Source of the DNA: JAIEPM01 sp964546815
Lineage (GTDB): Bacteria; Cyanobacteriota; Vampirovibrionia; Obscuribacterales; Obscuribacteraceae
Assembly: GCA_964546815.1 (NCBI GenBank)
Contig: CAZJLR010000020.1
Coordinates: 1-64,000, forward strand
DNA length: 64,000 bases
Reading direction: 5' to 3'
How positions within the stretch are numbered: the first letter of the stretch is position 1; each line of letters opens with the position of its first letter. The position numbers and the translations under genes are program-made. Of the stretch, positions 1-8,468 are shown one piece after another. Under the pieces are notes generated by a model. That model saw only the letters and a program-made list of their open reading frames with translations. It was not told the DNA's origin and did not search any database.

Positions 1-87
1 ACTTGATTCGGCTCCATTTTAGTTCGCCAGCAGTATCCATGGCGTCGCCCCTCAGATCGTGAAAACGACCCAAAGGACGCATTACGT

Positions 88-135
88 CGCCAGTGCAGGT
101 CGGTGGAATAGGCGCGCCAGTGCAGGTCGGTGGAA
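88..135. repeat. Two direct copies of a 21-bp repeat
   Basis: The 21-bp unit beginning cgccagtgcaggtcgg occurs at 88-108 and again, identical, at 115-135, a 27-bp period. It lies just past the terminator of the TPR gene at 194-814. A fragment of the window's larger inverted-repeat family (catggcgtcgcccct) is at 38-52, so the first 135 bases look like a small repeat cluster cut by the window edge. No coding region is supported in 1-193. Confidence 0.6.
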
Positions 136-169
136 AAGAAAAGCCCCGCGACGGTTGGTCGCGGGGCTT
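131..169 (-). terminator. Rho-independent terminator of the TPR gene
   Basis: A perfect 12-bp stem (141-152 with 158-169, GC-rich core gccccgcg) closes a 5-nt loop. On the minus strand it is followed by a T-rich tract (131-140 read in reverse). It lies 25 bp past the stop of the minus-strand TPR gene, the right place and orientation for its terminator. Confidence 0.85.
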
Positions 170-193
170 CCTTTTCCACAGTTTTAGCTCTAA

Positions 194-814
194 TTATTTT
201 GCACTACCCAATTGAGCCGGCTTGGTGTGTGTCTTCAGCAATTCAGCGTGCTTATTGCGATCTTGGCGAGCAAGTGCCTCATACACCGCAGCGCGTAGTT
301 CGTAATTTGAAGCATGTTTGGGGTCTAGCTTTATTGCTTCATTGATATCGCGAAGTGCTTCATCATATTTTTTCAAATTCTGATAAGCAAACGCTCGATC
401 GGTAAAACACAATGACGCATGTGGCGCCAGAGCAATTGCGCTTCCGCAAGATTGTATGGCCGCATCGTATTCACCAAGCGCATTTTGAGCCCCCGCGCTC
501 ATCATGTATGCCTGACGTTTTGTGACCTGGTGCGCAGACTCGAGTCCAGTAACTTCCTTACAGTCCTCGACGACCTTCTTATAATTTTTCTCGTGGAAAT
601 TACAGAGGGCACGATCCATATATGCTTCTGCATGTTTGGGGTCTGCCTTTATAGCTTTGTCTAGCAATGGAATGGCTTCACCAAAAGACCGCTTGGCAAT
701 CAGCTCGTCCGCTTTCTTGTAGTCTTCGTTATCCGCAGATTCGGCGAAAGCGTTGCAGCCCAATGAGGAAACAAATGCTAAGGCGAGCAAACACCTGACT
801 ACTTTATCAATCAT
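194..814 (-). CDS. Secreted TPR-repeat protein
   Basis: About 206 residues with an N-terminal signal peptide (basic start, hydrophobic stretch LLALAFVSSLG, Ala-x-Ala-like end near AFA). The mature part is almost entirely TPR units, with recurring A-x-A-Y-x-D-R-A and L-D-P-K-H-A signatures. Four repeats can be counted, the last followed by a lysine-rich tail. TPRs are protein-protein interaction scaffolds, so no enzyme activity is expected. I chose ATG 814 because GAGG lies 6 bases upstream; ATG 826, four codons earlier, is the alternative. A Cys in the signal region (SLGC) is not a convincing lipobox because position -3 is Ser. The gene is monocistronic, with its own terminator. The partner protein is unknown. 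Confidence 0.85.
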   Translation of the reverse strand: MIDKVVRCLLALAFVSSLGCNAFAESADNEDYKKADELIAKRSFGEAIPLLDKAIKADPKHAEAYMDRALCNFHEKNYKKVVEDCKEVTGLESAHQVTKRQAYMMSAGAQNALGEYDAAIQSCGSAIALAPHASLCFTDRAFAYQNLKKYDEALRDINEAIKLDPKHASNYELRAAVYEALARQDRNKHAELLKTHTKPAQLGSAK

Positions 815-894
815 CAGCAACCTCATTTCTGTTGAGTTCCAATTATGAGAACATTATGGTCCTCATATTATATTGCTACCCAAATTCGGAAAAA

Positions 895-1617
895 TTATTG
901 CAGACTTTCCAGCAATCCATCATAAAGACTAACGTTTGCGTTCAAAACGCCGTTGAGTCCATATTCCACAGCATTTGACTGATCATTTTTATCAGCAAAG
1001 AACAAAGCCAGGGACATTGACTCATCAAAATGCTCTTGCTCAATGCTTACGTGATGAAACCATATGTGGTGCTGCTGGTTTCGGCTTGCAAACGCCTTTT
1101 GCATCTGGGCAAACTCTTTAATCGCCAGCAATTCTGTTGCAGTGATAGCTCCAGCCACAATCGCAGCGCGCTTCATGCCTGAAGGTAAGCGCCCCTTGGG
1201 CGAATAAAACTGGGTAGCGGCTTTAATAAAGTCTCGAATTCCCTGTTTGATTTCGACATTGAAGAACTGCTCTTTCGAAATGCCGCATGACCAGGCTAAA
1301 TCACGCAATTGATCTTGATGGTTTTCGGCATAGTCGCCATTGCCATATTCGTTGCGCACATTTTCCAAAACAAAAGGCACAGCCTCTTCGGGCATAAAAG
1401 TCGCAGCATTCAAAAGCAAGCGACGCAAAACTGACGCGTGTGCATCATAGTTGCGCAAGAGTGAGGCAACTTGCGCATCACTCAGTTTTGCATTTGAAAG
1501 GAAGTCAAACAACGCATGCGATGAGCAGGGGTGCGAGTTTGCCAGCAAAAGCAAACGCTCTACAGTGCTTGCAGCGCTGCTTTGTTGAATTTCAGTTTGA
1601 AGACCAAAGCCCAGCAT
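895..1617 (-). CDS. Heme-oxygenase-fold, iron-containing redox enzyme family protein
   Basis: The 240 residues are all helical in appearance. The segment around E85-H100 (L-E-N-V ... N-E-Y-G-N-G-D ... H) matches the signature of the heme-oxygenase-like diiron/iron-containing redox enzymes related to PqqC/TENA. A second acidic/histidine cluster at 189-198 (HH-V-S-I-E-Q-E-H-F-D) could supply the remaining metal ligands. The reaction cannot be predicted: the superfamily includes oxidases, oxygenases and thiaminases. Its ATG overlaps the trxB stop codon by one base (TAATG), so the two are translationally coupled, which suggests a redox partnership with thioredoxin reductase. Family assignment is moderately sure, the substrate unknown. 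Confidence 0.65.
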   Translation of the reverse strand: MLGFGLQTEIQQSSAASTVERLLLLANSHPCSSHALFDFLSNAKLSDAQVASLLRNYDAHASVLRRLLLNAATFMPEEAVPFVLENVRNEYGNGDYAENHQDQLRDLAWSCGISKEQFFNVEIKQGIRDFIKAATQFYSPKGRLPSGMKRAAIVAGAITATELLAIKEFAQMQKAFASRNQQHHIWFHHVSIEQEHFDESMSLALFFADKNDQSNAVEYGLNGVLNANVSLYDGLLESLQ

Positions 1618-2621
1618 TAATCGTGGACAGCTGCTGCTGCTTTTTGTGGATTTGTGTTCTGGCTGCTTTCAGTGTTTTTTTTTGGCTCGCTTGCTTCCAT
1701 TTTTTCCAAATACCACTGAGCTTCTAAAGCTGCAGCGCATCCGGTTCCAGCGGCTGTGATAGCTTGCTTGTAAGTTTCATCTTGCACATCGCCTGCAGCA
1801 AAAACTCCAGGAACGCTGGTGTGAACACCCTTGGTTTGGATGTAACCATTTTCGTTCATTTCAAGCTGACCTTTGAACAAATCGGAATTTGGATGATGTC
1901 CGATGGCAATGAAGACACCGTCTGCCGGGTGTTCTTCTACTTTGCCTGTTTCAAGACTCTTCAATGTAATTGAAGTGACTTCGCCTTTGCTTATGTCATG
2001 AATGTCTTCCACAACAGTGTTGAGGAAGAATTTGATTTTCGGATTTGCTTTGGCGCGGTCTGCCATGATTTTTGAAGCACGGAAAGAATCGCGTCTGTGC
2101 ACCAAATTAACAACTGAAGCGAATCTTGTGAGGAAATTAGCCTCTTCAAGAGCTGTGTCTCCGCCGCCTACGACGAATACGACTTTTTCTTTGAAGAAAA
2201 ACGCATCGCAAGTTGCGCAGGCAGAAACGCCGTGCCCCATCAACTTTTGCTCAGACTCAAGACCAAGCCACTTTGCAGTAGCACCGGTACAAACGATAAG
2301 AGTGTCAGTGTGAATTTCTTCGCCACTGGTTTTGATAACAAACGGGCGCTGAGACAAATCTACAGACTCGGCGTTGTCGTATATAAATTGAGTGCCAAAG
2401 CGTTCTGCCTGCTTATGCATTTCTTCCATAAGCTGAGGACCAAGAATACCGTTGGGAAAACCGGGGAAATTTTCAACGTCGGTTGTAATTGTGAGTTGTC
2501 CGCCGGCTTGCAAGCCCTGAATGACTAGCGGCTCAATATCTGCACGCGCCGCGTATATAGCAGCAGTAAGTCCGGCAGCACCCGAGCCGAGGATTGTCAA
2601 TTTCTTGCGAACTATGGCCAT
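1617..2621 (-). CDS. trxB: Thioredoxin-disulfide reductase
   Basis: A 334-residue low-molecular-weight flavoprotein that transfers electrons from NADPH to thioredoxin in the cytosol. The FAD-binding GSGAAG is at 12-17. The redox-active C-A-T-C at 135-138 is embedded in the usual S-A-C-A-T-C-D-A context. The NADPH-binding G-G-G-D-T-A is at 152-157, and the second FAD motif (G-V-F-A-A-G-D-V) is near the C-terminus. A tail of about 20 polar residues (Asn, Lys, Ala, Gln) extends past the usual end. The start has a good AGGGG ribosome-binding site. It is the first gene of a two-gene operon with the heme-oxygenase-fold protein. Confidence 0.96.
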   Translation of the reverse strand: MAIVRKKLTILGSGAAGLTAAIYAARADIEPLVIQGLQAGGQLTITTDVENFPGFPNGILGPQLMEEMHKQAERFGTQFIYDNAESVDLSQRPFVIKTSGEEIHTDTLIVCTGATAKWLGLESEQKLMGHGVSACATCDAFFFKEKVVFVVGGGDTALEEANFLTRFASVVNLVHRRDSFRASKIMADRAKANPKIKFFLNTVVEDIHDISKGEVTSITLKSLETGKVEEHPADGVFIAIGHHPNSDLFKGQLEMNENGYIQTKGVHTSVPGVFAAGDVQDETYKQAITAAGTGCAAALEAQWYLEKMEASEPKKNTESSQNTNPQKAAAAVHD

Positions 2622-2811
2622 GTTTACCCCTTTAATTAATCTCGTGCATCCAAATGCGGTGCCGAAAACTCAATACCTGCCGGAACGTATCGGCAAGTCT
2701 TCAACTGGGCTTTGTAGCAGATGCGTAATTCAGATATATCCACATCTCACCTTTCAATTTTATGGTCTTAATCGGCTTAAATTCGGTAACGCGACATGTG
2801 AAATTAATCAT

Positions 2812-3741
2812 TTAACCGGGCAGTTCCGCGGGTTCACCGTAAGTGATGGTTCCGGGGCGTAAACCGAATGGTAGATCCTTCTTAAGCTGTTCAAACTCAT
2901 TCACCAGCGCCGAACGCTCAAGCCGCAGACGATATATAGCACCCGTCAACTCGTGACCATCGGCGAGCACTGGTTCTAGCCTGTCGTAGTCATGAATTTC
3001 GCCGAGTAAAGTCTGGGCCCTGACAAGATTTAAGTTGGTCAGCCCCATGCACTCAGTCAGTAAATAACGCCACTTTTTAATAGCCAGGCGCAATTTATGT
3101 AAGGACTCTGGCGACGATGCTTTGAGAGAAAGCTTCTTGACTTGCTCTTCATGTGACTGCAAATATCTATCAAAATGCGCAAAAGCGCTGTGGTCTGCAA
3201 TTGGGCTTTTCTCTATTTCTTTGTGCAGTTCTTTGGCGCGGTCTGTCAGATAATCTTCAATTTGACCAGCCAATTTTGGTGGGTCTACTTCTGTCAAAGT
3301 CTTGTCTATTCGGTGCTTTAGCTTTTTGCGTATAGCCTTAAACTCAGCCAGAGTTTCGGCGTCGCATTGCAATTTTTCTGCGGTTTCAATGTTGACATCG
3401 CAATCTCTAAGCTCGCCCAGGTCTTTCAGAAAGTCACGCAAAGGGGTCAAGACTTTTTTCTTGAATTTCTTGCCTTCCCAACCGTCTTCAGCAAGAAATC
3501 CCCAGACTGAAAACCAGCGGCGCAATGACACGCGCGATTTGTGCACACGCTCTTTGATGACGCGCAGCTTGAGTTTTTTAAGCTCTGACTCCATGGCTTG
3601 CGACAGATTTAGTGCGGCTCTCAGCTCGAAATCAACCCAAGATTCGGCCACCAAATGTTCGGGGCTCTTGTAAATTCCAGGTTGCTCGGGCGTTGTCAAC
3701 TGCAAATACCAACAGAGTCGGCTACCCGGCGATCTTTGCAT
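2812..3741 (-). CDS. CHAD domain protein (polyphosphate-binding type)
   Basis: From about residue 36 onward the protein is a CHAD domain, an alpha-helical domain with conserved histidines and many basic residues. The first signature is around residue 67 (V-H-K-S-R-V-S-L-R-R). The second, in the C-terminal half, has L-H-K-L-R-L-A-I-K-K-W-R-Y and G-E-I-H-D-Y-D. CHAD proteins are known to bind polyphosphate and localise to polyP granules. No CYTH triphosphatase domain is fused here. The first 35 residues do not resemble the family, so the true start may be further in. A 7-bp inverted repeat (3725-3731 with 3759-3765) spans the annotated start. It is separated from trxB by 190 bp in which I see no gene. 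Confidence 0.85.
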   Translation of the reverse strand: MQRSPGSRLCWYLQLTTPEQPGIYKSPEHLVAESWVDFELRAALNLSQAMESELKKLKLRVIKERVHKSRVSLRRWFSVWGFLAEDGWEGKKFKKKVLTPLRDFLKDLGELRDCDVNIETAEKLQCDAETLAEFKAIRKKLKHRIDKTLTEVDPPKLAGQIEDYLTDRAKELHKEIEKSPIADHSAFAHFDRYLQSHEEQVKKLSLKASSPESLHKLRLAIKKWRYLLTECMGLTNLNLVRAQTLLGEIHDYDRLEPVLADGHELTGAIYRLRLERSALVNEFEQLKKDLPFGLRPGTITYGEPAELPG

Positions 3742-3883
3742 GAAATGCTCAAAAAGCGCGCCGGGACTCTTGTATTTTAGAAACTGTGCGCAGCTGCTCC
3801 GCGGGCATATTTGACCTTCTTAATAATTCGACATACCGCGCCTCCGAAGGCATGCCAAGGTGACACACAGGGCATGCTAATAC

Positions 3884-5116
3884 ATGGCGGGTACGGATGG
3901 GGGTGTCACTGTGGAGCAGAGGTTAATACTGGCGGTTGTCCTTTCATTTATTGCAGAAGCCGGAACGCTGCAAAATGCTGAAGCTATGCCTCCCGGGCAG
4001 ACTGGGAAAAAGCCGGCAAATTTGACCAAGATTGCTGCTGTCGGTGACGCTAAAGCAGCGCAAAAGCCAGCGGACAAAGCGGCAGCTCCAACAAAAACGG
4101 CAGCCGCGGCTCCAGCTAAACCGACACCAGCAGCGCCTTCCGCCGCGGGATCAGCCGCAGCAAAGCCAGCAGACAAAGCCCCAGCTGGTGCAGCTGCCAG
4201 TGCTGGCGCTCCCGCGCAAAAACCTTTAGACCCCGCATTCACGGCAGCACTGAATAAAGGGATCGATCTTTTCAATAAAAACAAAATCGACGAAGCACTC
4301 GTAGAATTTCTAAAAGCGCTGGAAATTGAATCGAACAATACAGCGGTGCGAAATTGGATGGGCGCTGCGTACCAACGCCAGAACAAACATAAAGAAGCCA
4401 TTGAAATTTATGAACAAGTTGTGCAGCTAGACCCCGATTATGCCGAGGCGCACAACAACCTGGCATTCAGCTATCAGTCAACGCAAGATTACGAAAAAGC
4501 TGAATCAGAATACAAAAGAGCACTCGAACTAAAACCTGCCATGTTGCAAGCCCGATTGAACCTTGCCACAGTTTTGCAGAAAGAAAAGAAATACGACGAA
4601 GCTTTGAAGGAATACGAAGCCGTATTGAAAGCCGACCCGAGCAAAACAGAATGCTATTTGTTTATGGGCGACCTGGCAAAAGACCTGAAAGACACTGATA
4701 AAGCCATGAAGTACTACAACAAAGCGCTCGAAATAAATAAGAAGGACCCTGCCGTAATTTGCAGAATTGCGCTTATCTATAGGGCGCAAGGAAACAAGGA
4801 TAAATGCAAGGATTTGTTGGAGCAAGTGCTCGATATTGACCCATCAAATTACGACGCGTTGCTAACACAAGGAATCATTTCATTTGAAGCTAGCGATCTT
4901 GGACCTTGCTTGGAGCATCTTGGGAAAGCGTTGGAGCGGAACCCATATGACGCCGCTGTACACTACTGGCTTGGTCGCTATTACATTGCATTAGATTCTT
5001 ATGGCAAAGCTATAAAACAATTCGAAGACGCAAAAAAATGCGACCCCACGGGTGAAGAATGCCCAGAAACAGACGCATGGCTGGAAAAGGCAAAAGACCT
5101 CAAAGCCAAGAACTGA
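3884..5116 (+). CDS. Secreted TPR protein with Ala/Pro/Lys-rich linker
   Basis: 410 residues. A short hydrophobic segment (L-I-L-A-V-V-L-S-F-I) suggests a signal peptide or anchor. It is followed by a low-complexity linker of Ala, Pro and Lys (about 45-115) and then seven to eight consecutive TPRs to the end. The linker is typical of a spacer across the periplasm or cell wall. ATG 3884 has only a weak ribosome-binding site; GTG codons at 3902 and 3911 behind a G-rich stretch are alternatives. The TPR kinase gene follows after 50 bp on the same strand. The pair is probably an operon, with this protein outside the membrane where the kinase's TPR sensor would also lie. This pairing is inferred from context. 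Confidence 0.85.
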   Translation: MAGTDGGVTVEQRLILAVVLSFIAEAGTLQNAEAMPPGQTGKKPANLTKIAAVGDAKAAQKPADKAAAPTKTAAAAPAKPTPAAPSAAGSAAAKPADKAPAGAAASAGAPAQKPLDPAFTAALNKGIDLFNKNKIDEALVEFLKALEIESNNTAVRNWMGAAYQRQNKHKEAIEIYEQVVQLDPDYAEAHNNLAFSYQSTQDYEKAESEYKRALELKPAMLQARLNLATVLQKEKKYDEALKEYEAVLKADPSKTECYLFMGDLAKDLKDTDKAMKYYNKALEINKKDPAVICRIALIYRAQGNKDKCKDLLEQVLDIDPSNYDALLTQGIISFEASDLGPCLEHLGKALERNPYDAAVHYWLGRYYIALDSYGKAIKQFEDAKKCDPTGEECPETDAWLEKAKDLKAKN

Positions 5117-5166
5117 GAACCTGATATCAGCAAACTCAACCCGGCGAATTACAAGGTAATAACCCA

Positions 5167-7302
5167 GTGGTCGATCTAAATGAAAATCAACCCTCGAAAG
5201 CTGACCCACTTGTGGGCCAAGTTTTCGAGGGACGATTTCAAATAATTTCGACACTCGGGCGCGGCGGCATGGGAATGGTTTACAAAGCCAAACACATTCA
5301 CATGGGCAAAGATGTCGCCATAAAAATGTTAGCGTCCAAAGTTTCGGACGACCGCACTTTTCTTCGCTTTGAGCAAGAAGCACGCGCCGCAGCTTCTCTT
5401 ACACATCCAAACATAATTTCGATTTTTGATTTTGGCAGAAGCGCAGATGGGCAAGCGTATCTCGTCATGGAATATCTTCGAGGAAAAACACTCGAAGATA
5501 TTATTGTCGATGAAGGACTTTCAATTGCACGATTTCAACGTATATTTTCTCAAGTATGCGACGGCATGCAGCACGCGCACAAGAAAGGAATTATTCATCG
5601 AGATCTCAAACCAACAAACTTGATGATAGTAGACACCGAAGACGCTGAGGATATTGTAAAAATTGTTGATTTCGGTTTAGCCAAGTTGAACAACAATGCG
5701 TCAGGGCAACAACTTACACATGAAGGTACGGTAGTAGGAAGCCCCGCTTTTATGAGCCCAGAGCAGTGCCGAGGTGACGAGTTAGATCATCGCAGCGACA
5801 TATATTCACTTGGTTGCGTCATGTACACCGCACTTGCAGGACGCTGTCCACTGGTGGGCAACAACTCAATGGCAACCATATACAAGCACATCTCAGACAC
5901 GCCAGAACCGTTATCGCGGGTTATGGGAGATATTCACGTTTCGCCTCGCTTAGAACAAGTAATAATGCAAACACTAAGCAAAGACAGAGAGCAGCGTCCC
6001 CAAACGATGGCAGAGCTTGGCAGGGCTATAAGCGAAGCAATCCATTCAAAACTCATGCCTGAAGATTTGAGTTTTACGCGCCCGCACAATGCCGCACAAC
6101 TCGGACCGACCGGTACAAAACTATCTGGAATCAGGGCAGATTTTGCGCCCACGACACCCGCACAAACAGCTCAAAATCAAGCACCTGAGCTTGAGAACAA
6201 TTTACAGAGCAGGCCGAACAAACTAAAAACAGAATTGAGTCAAAGGCAATTGGATGCCACGCAAATAAGGGAAAAATCGGGTGAAGCGTTTCAGAGCAAC
6301 GGAATAAACAATCTGGCAATTGCCGCAATTTCATTGGTGGCAGTGGTTGGAATTGGCGTAACAGCGCTTGGCTTAAACCACAAAACAGATGAGAAGGCAA
6401 ATGCAAACCCAGCACATAACTCGAAAAACAATCAAGCCGTTCTGGCTGTAGCAGCTGCACCACAGGTAATATCACCAGTCATTTCACCGGCGAAACCGCC
6501 CGATACAAAATCTGGCGAGCAAAAAACGACAGACCAGACAAACACAGAAATAAAGAAAGACAAGACAACGGCGTCGTTGCACGCGGTCGCTCCAAACACT
6601 GAGATTCCGCAGAAACACAATGATGCGATTGCTAGCATAAAGCCCCACCCACAAAAAAATACTTCGGAGGCTGCTCTAAAAAAACTGAAAGCAATATCAA
6701 GCGCAGAAGAATACACAACAAAGGGCAATTTCGAATTCAATCAGAAAAATTTCCCCGCAGCATCAGAATATTTTGAGAAAGCAGTTAAAGAATATAAGAT
6801 TGCCTATGGCGCGAGGAATCTACAGCAGTTGCAAACCCTGGCAAGACTGGTCTCAAGCCTGCACCATCAGCAAAATAATGAGGCAAGCACTCGCTACTTG
6901 GACGAGGCTCTAACAATTCTCAGCCATGGTGGAAAAGCCGCAATTAAAGAAATCGACAGCACAGCATCTCCGATCCTCACGTGGAGACCTCTGGCACTAG
7001 GTTGCTACGATGCTGCTATGGAAAGCAAAAATGAGGCAGCAAGGCAAAGATTTTTCCAATGGGCGTCAGAACTATACACATTGGCACTTAGATCTTGGAA
7101 CGGTGAAAAGGACAGCGACTACTATCGAATGCTTCGCACACAATTAGCCTGCGCAAGGCAACTTGGCGATACAAAACTAGAAGCGAACATAAGCAGACAG
7201 CTCGCTATGGGCGGTATCGACGCCATTAAAGCAGGTTGGGCACCCGGGCAAGGTCCGCGTCCATTCCAAAGACGATTTCACTTACGTCAGCAAAATGATT
7301 AG
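5167..7302 (+). CDS. Membrane serine/threonine kinase with extracytoplasmic TPR region
   Basis: 711 residues in a receptor-like layout. The cytosolic PknB-type kinase domain covers about 20-290, with glycine loop GRGGMG (31-36), catalytic K53, H-R-D-L-K-P at 144-149, D-F-G at 168-170 and S-P-E at 197-199. All catalytic residues are intact. A Pro/Gln-rich juxtamembrane stretch leads to one membrane helix at about 381-402. A polar linker and a TPR-like helical region (about 515-690) follow outside. GTG 5167 is chosen because AAGG lies 10 bases upstream and the kinase domain begins soon after. Substrates and ligand are unknown; the secreted TPR protein encoded just upstream is a candidate partner. 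Confidence 0.92.
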   Translation: MVDLNENQPSKADPLVGQVFEGRFQIISTLGRGGMGMVYKAKHIHMGKDVAIKMLASKVSDDRTFLRFEQEARAAASLTHPNIISIFDFGRSADGQAYLVMEYLRGKTLEDIIVDEGLSIARFQRIFSQVCDGMQHAHKKGIIHRDLKPTNLMIVDTEDAEDIVKIVDFGLAKLNNNASGQQLTHEGTVVGSPAFMSPEQCRGDELDHRSDIYSLGCVMYTALAGRCPLVGNNSMATIYKHISDTPEPLSRVMGDIHVSPRLEQVIMQTLSKDREQRPQTMAELGRAISEAIHSKLMPEDLSFTRPHNAAQLGPTGTKLSGIRADFAPTTPAQTAQNQAPELENNLQSRPNKLKTELSQRQLDATQIREKSGEAFQSNGINNLAIAAISLVAVVGIGVTALGLNHKTDEKANANPAHNSKNNQAVLAVAAAPQVISPVISPAKPPDTKSGEQKTTDQTNTEIKKDKTTASLHAVAPNTEIPQKHNDAIASIKPHPQKNTSEAALKKLKAISSAEEYTTKGNFEFNQKNFPAASEYFEKAVKEYKIAYGARNLQQLQTLARLVSSLHHQQNNEASTRYLDEALTILSHGGKAAIKEIDSTASPILTWRPLALGCYDAAMESKNEAARQRFFQWASELYTLALRSWNGEKDSDYYRMLRTQLACARQLGDTKLEANISRQLAMGGIDAIKAGWAPGQGPRPFQRRFHLRQQND

Positions 7303-7311
7303 GGCAACAGG

Positions 7312-8079
7312 TCACAATCTGGCTATACTAAGCCCACCGTCTACAACAATTGTTTGACCAGTCAAATACGAAGCTGAAGGCATACAAAGGAACGCAGTCA
7401 ACCCTGCAACTTCATGCGCATTTCCAACACGGTTAAGAGGAATATGCGGCAATGTTTTGTTCATAAAATCAGGATTCTTTAGCAGAGGCTCGGTAAGCGG
7501 AGTAGCGATGAATCCTGGCGCGATACAATTGACTCGAATATTATCTGCGGCCCACTCGCAGGCCAGATTACGAGTGAACTGAGACAAGGCAGCTTTTGTC
7601 ATTCCGTAAGGTGAGCCAGTAGGAATTGCGATTACGCCAGCTATCGACCCAAAATTTACTATGCTTCCTTTGCCACCACTTTTTAGATGAGGATGAGCCA
7701 GGCGACTCAGGTCAAAAGCTGAAGTCAAATTTGTAGACAGCAAAGCTTCGTATTCGGCCAGAGTATAGTCTAGAGTTTTCTTCCGATTATTTGTTCCGAC
7801 ATTGTTTATCAGCGAGTCGATGCCACCCATGTTTTTGACAGCAAAATCAACAACCTTAATACGATCTTGCTCCTTAGCCATATCAGCTGCAATACCGAAT
7901 GCTTTATGTCCCTTAGATTGCCAATCGTCAACCAGCGCTTTTACTTCTTTTTCACCACGGGCAACTATGGTTACCGCGGCGCCAAAGCTGAGAAACTCTT
8001 CCGCCACAGCCAAGCCAATACCTTTGCTCCCTCCTGTAATAAGAGTTCTGTTGCCTTGTAGATCAAACCTTGCATTCAT
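7312..8079 (-). CDS. SDR-family oxidoreductase (tropinone-reductase-like)
   Basis: A 255-residue classical short-chain dehydrogenase/reductase. The cofactor motif T-G-G-S-K-G-I-G is at 15-22, the structural N-N-V-G at 92-95, and the catalytic Ser145, Tyr158 and Lys162 (Y-G-M-T-K) are present. An Arg at position 41, after the second beta strand, suggests NADPH preference. The N-N-V-G-T-N segment resembles the tropinone-reductase-like subgroup; the substrate cannot be told. An upstream in-frame extension to 8277 exists, but ATG 8079 has GAGG 8 bases upstream and begins just before the Rossmann fold. It converges on the kinase gene with 9 bp between stops. Confidence 0.9.
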   Translation of the reverse strand: MNARFDLQGNRTLITGGSKGIGLAVAEEFLSFGAAVTIVARGEKEVKALVDDWQSKGHKAFGIAADMAKEQDRIKVVDFAVKNMGGIDSLINNVGTNNRKKTLDYTLAEYEALLSTNLTSAFDLSRLAHPHLKSGGKGSIVNFGSIAGVIAIPTGSPYGMTKAALSQFTRNLACEWAADNIRVNCIAPGFIATPLTEPLLKNPDFMNKTLPHIPLNRVGNAHEVAGLTAFLCMPSASYLTGQTIVVDGGLSIARL

Positions 8080-8468
8080 TTTGTTGCCTCGATAATGCTT
8101 GTGCTGACTATATTTGGAGTGCTTTCCCAGCTCGCTAAGTTTTGTAGCGAATTGATGTAGACGGACTCGAGCAGCATATGATACGCCGATTGTGTCCCAT
8201 CCGCAAATGCAAGACCTGTTGGAATCTCCGGCGCCACGCCTAAGTGAAAAACGCAACAACGAAGAAAAGCAAATCAATGGCGATCAAATAGAGTTCTGCA
8301 TAGAATAACTTCATGCACGCCTGTTCTGGTGGTTGCTGCTCTGCCTGTGCGCTGAGCAACAATTGCACGAGATAGGCGAAAAGACTAACAGAGTACGCTC
8401 GCCGTCTCAAGCACCGGACTTAGATTTCCGGTGTATTCCTTCGCCTATTTATCGCATGAGGTATCACT
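8080..8468. other. 389-bp intergenic region between divergent SDR and amidase genes
   Basis: No gene is supported here. The half next to the amidase holds a nested inverted repeat: an outer 9-bp arm at 8372-8380 pairing with 8440-8448, and an inner 7-bp hairpin at 8412-8418 with 8427-8433. It ends 20 bases before the amidase start, so it could be an mRNA leader structure. It does not match a riboswitch class I can name; in particular I cannot fit it to the c-di-AMP (ydaO) consensus. No -35/-10 pair is clear enough to call. Confidence 0.4.

Noticed and set aside
8080..8277. 66-codon N-terminal extension of the SDR gene
   Set aside because: The extension shows no SDR similarity, and ATG 8079 has a good ribosome-binding site right before the Rossmann motif.
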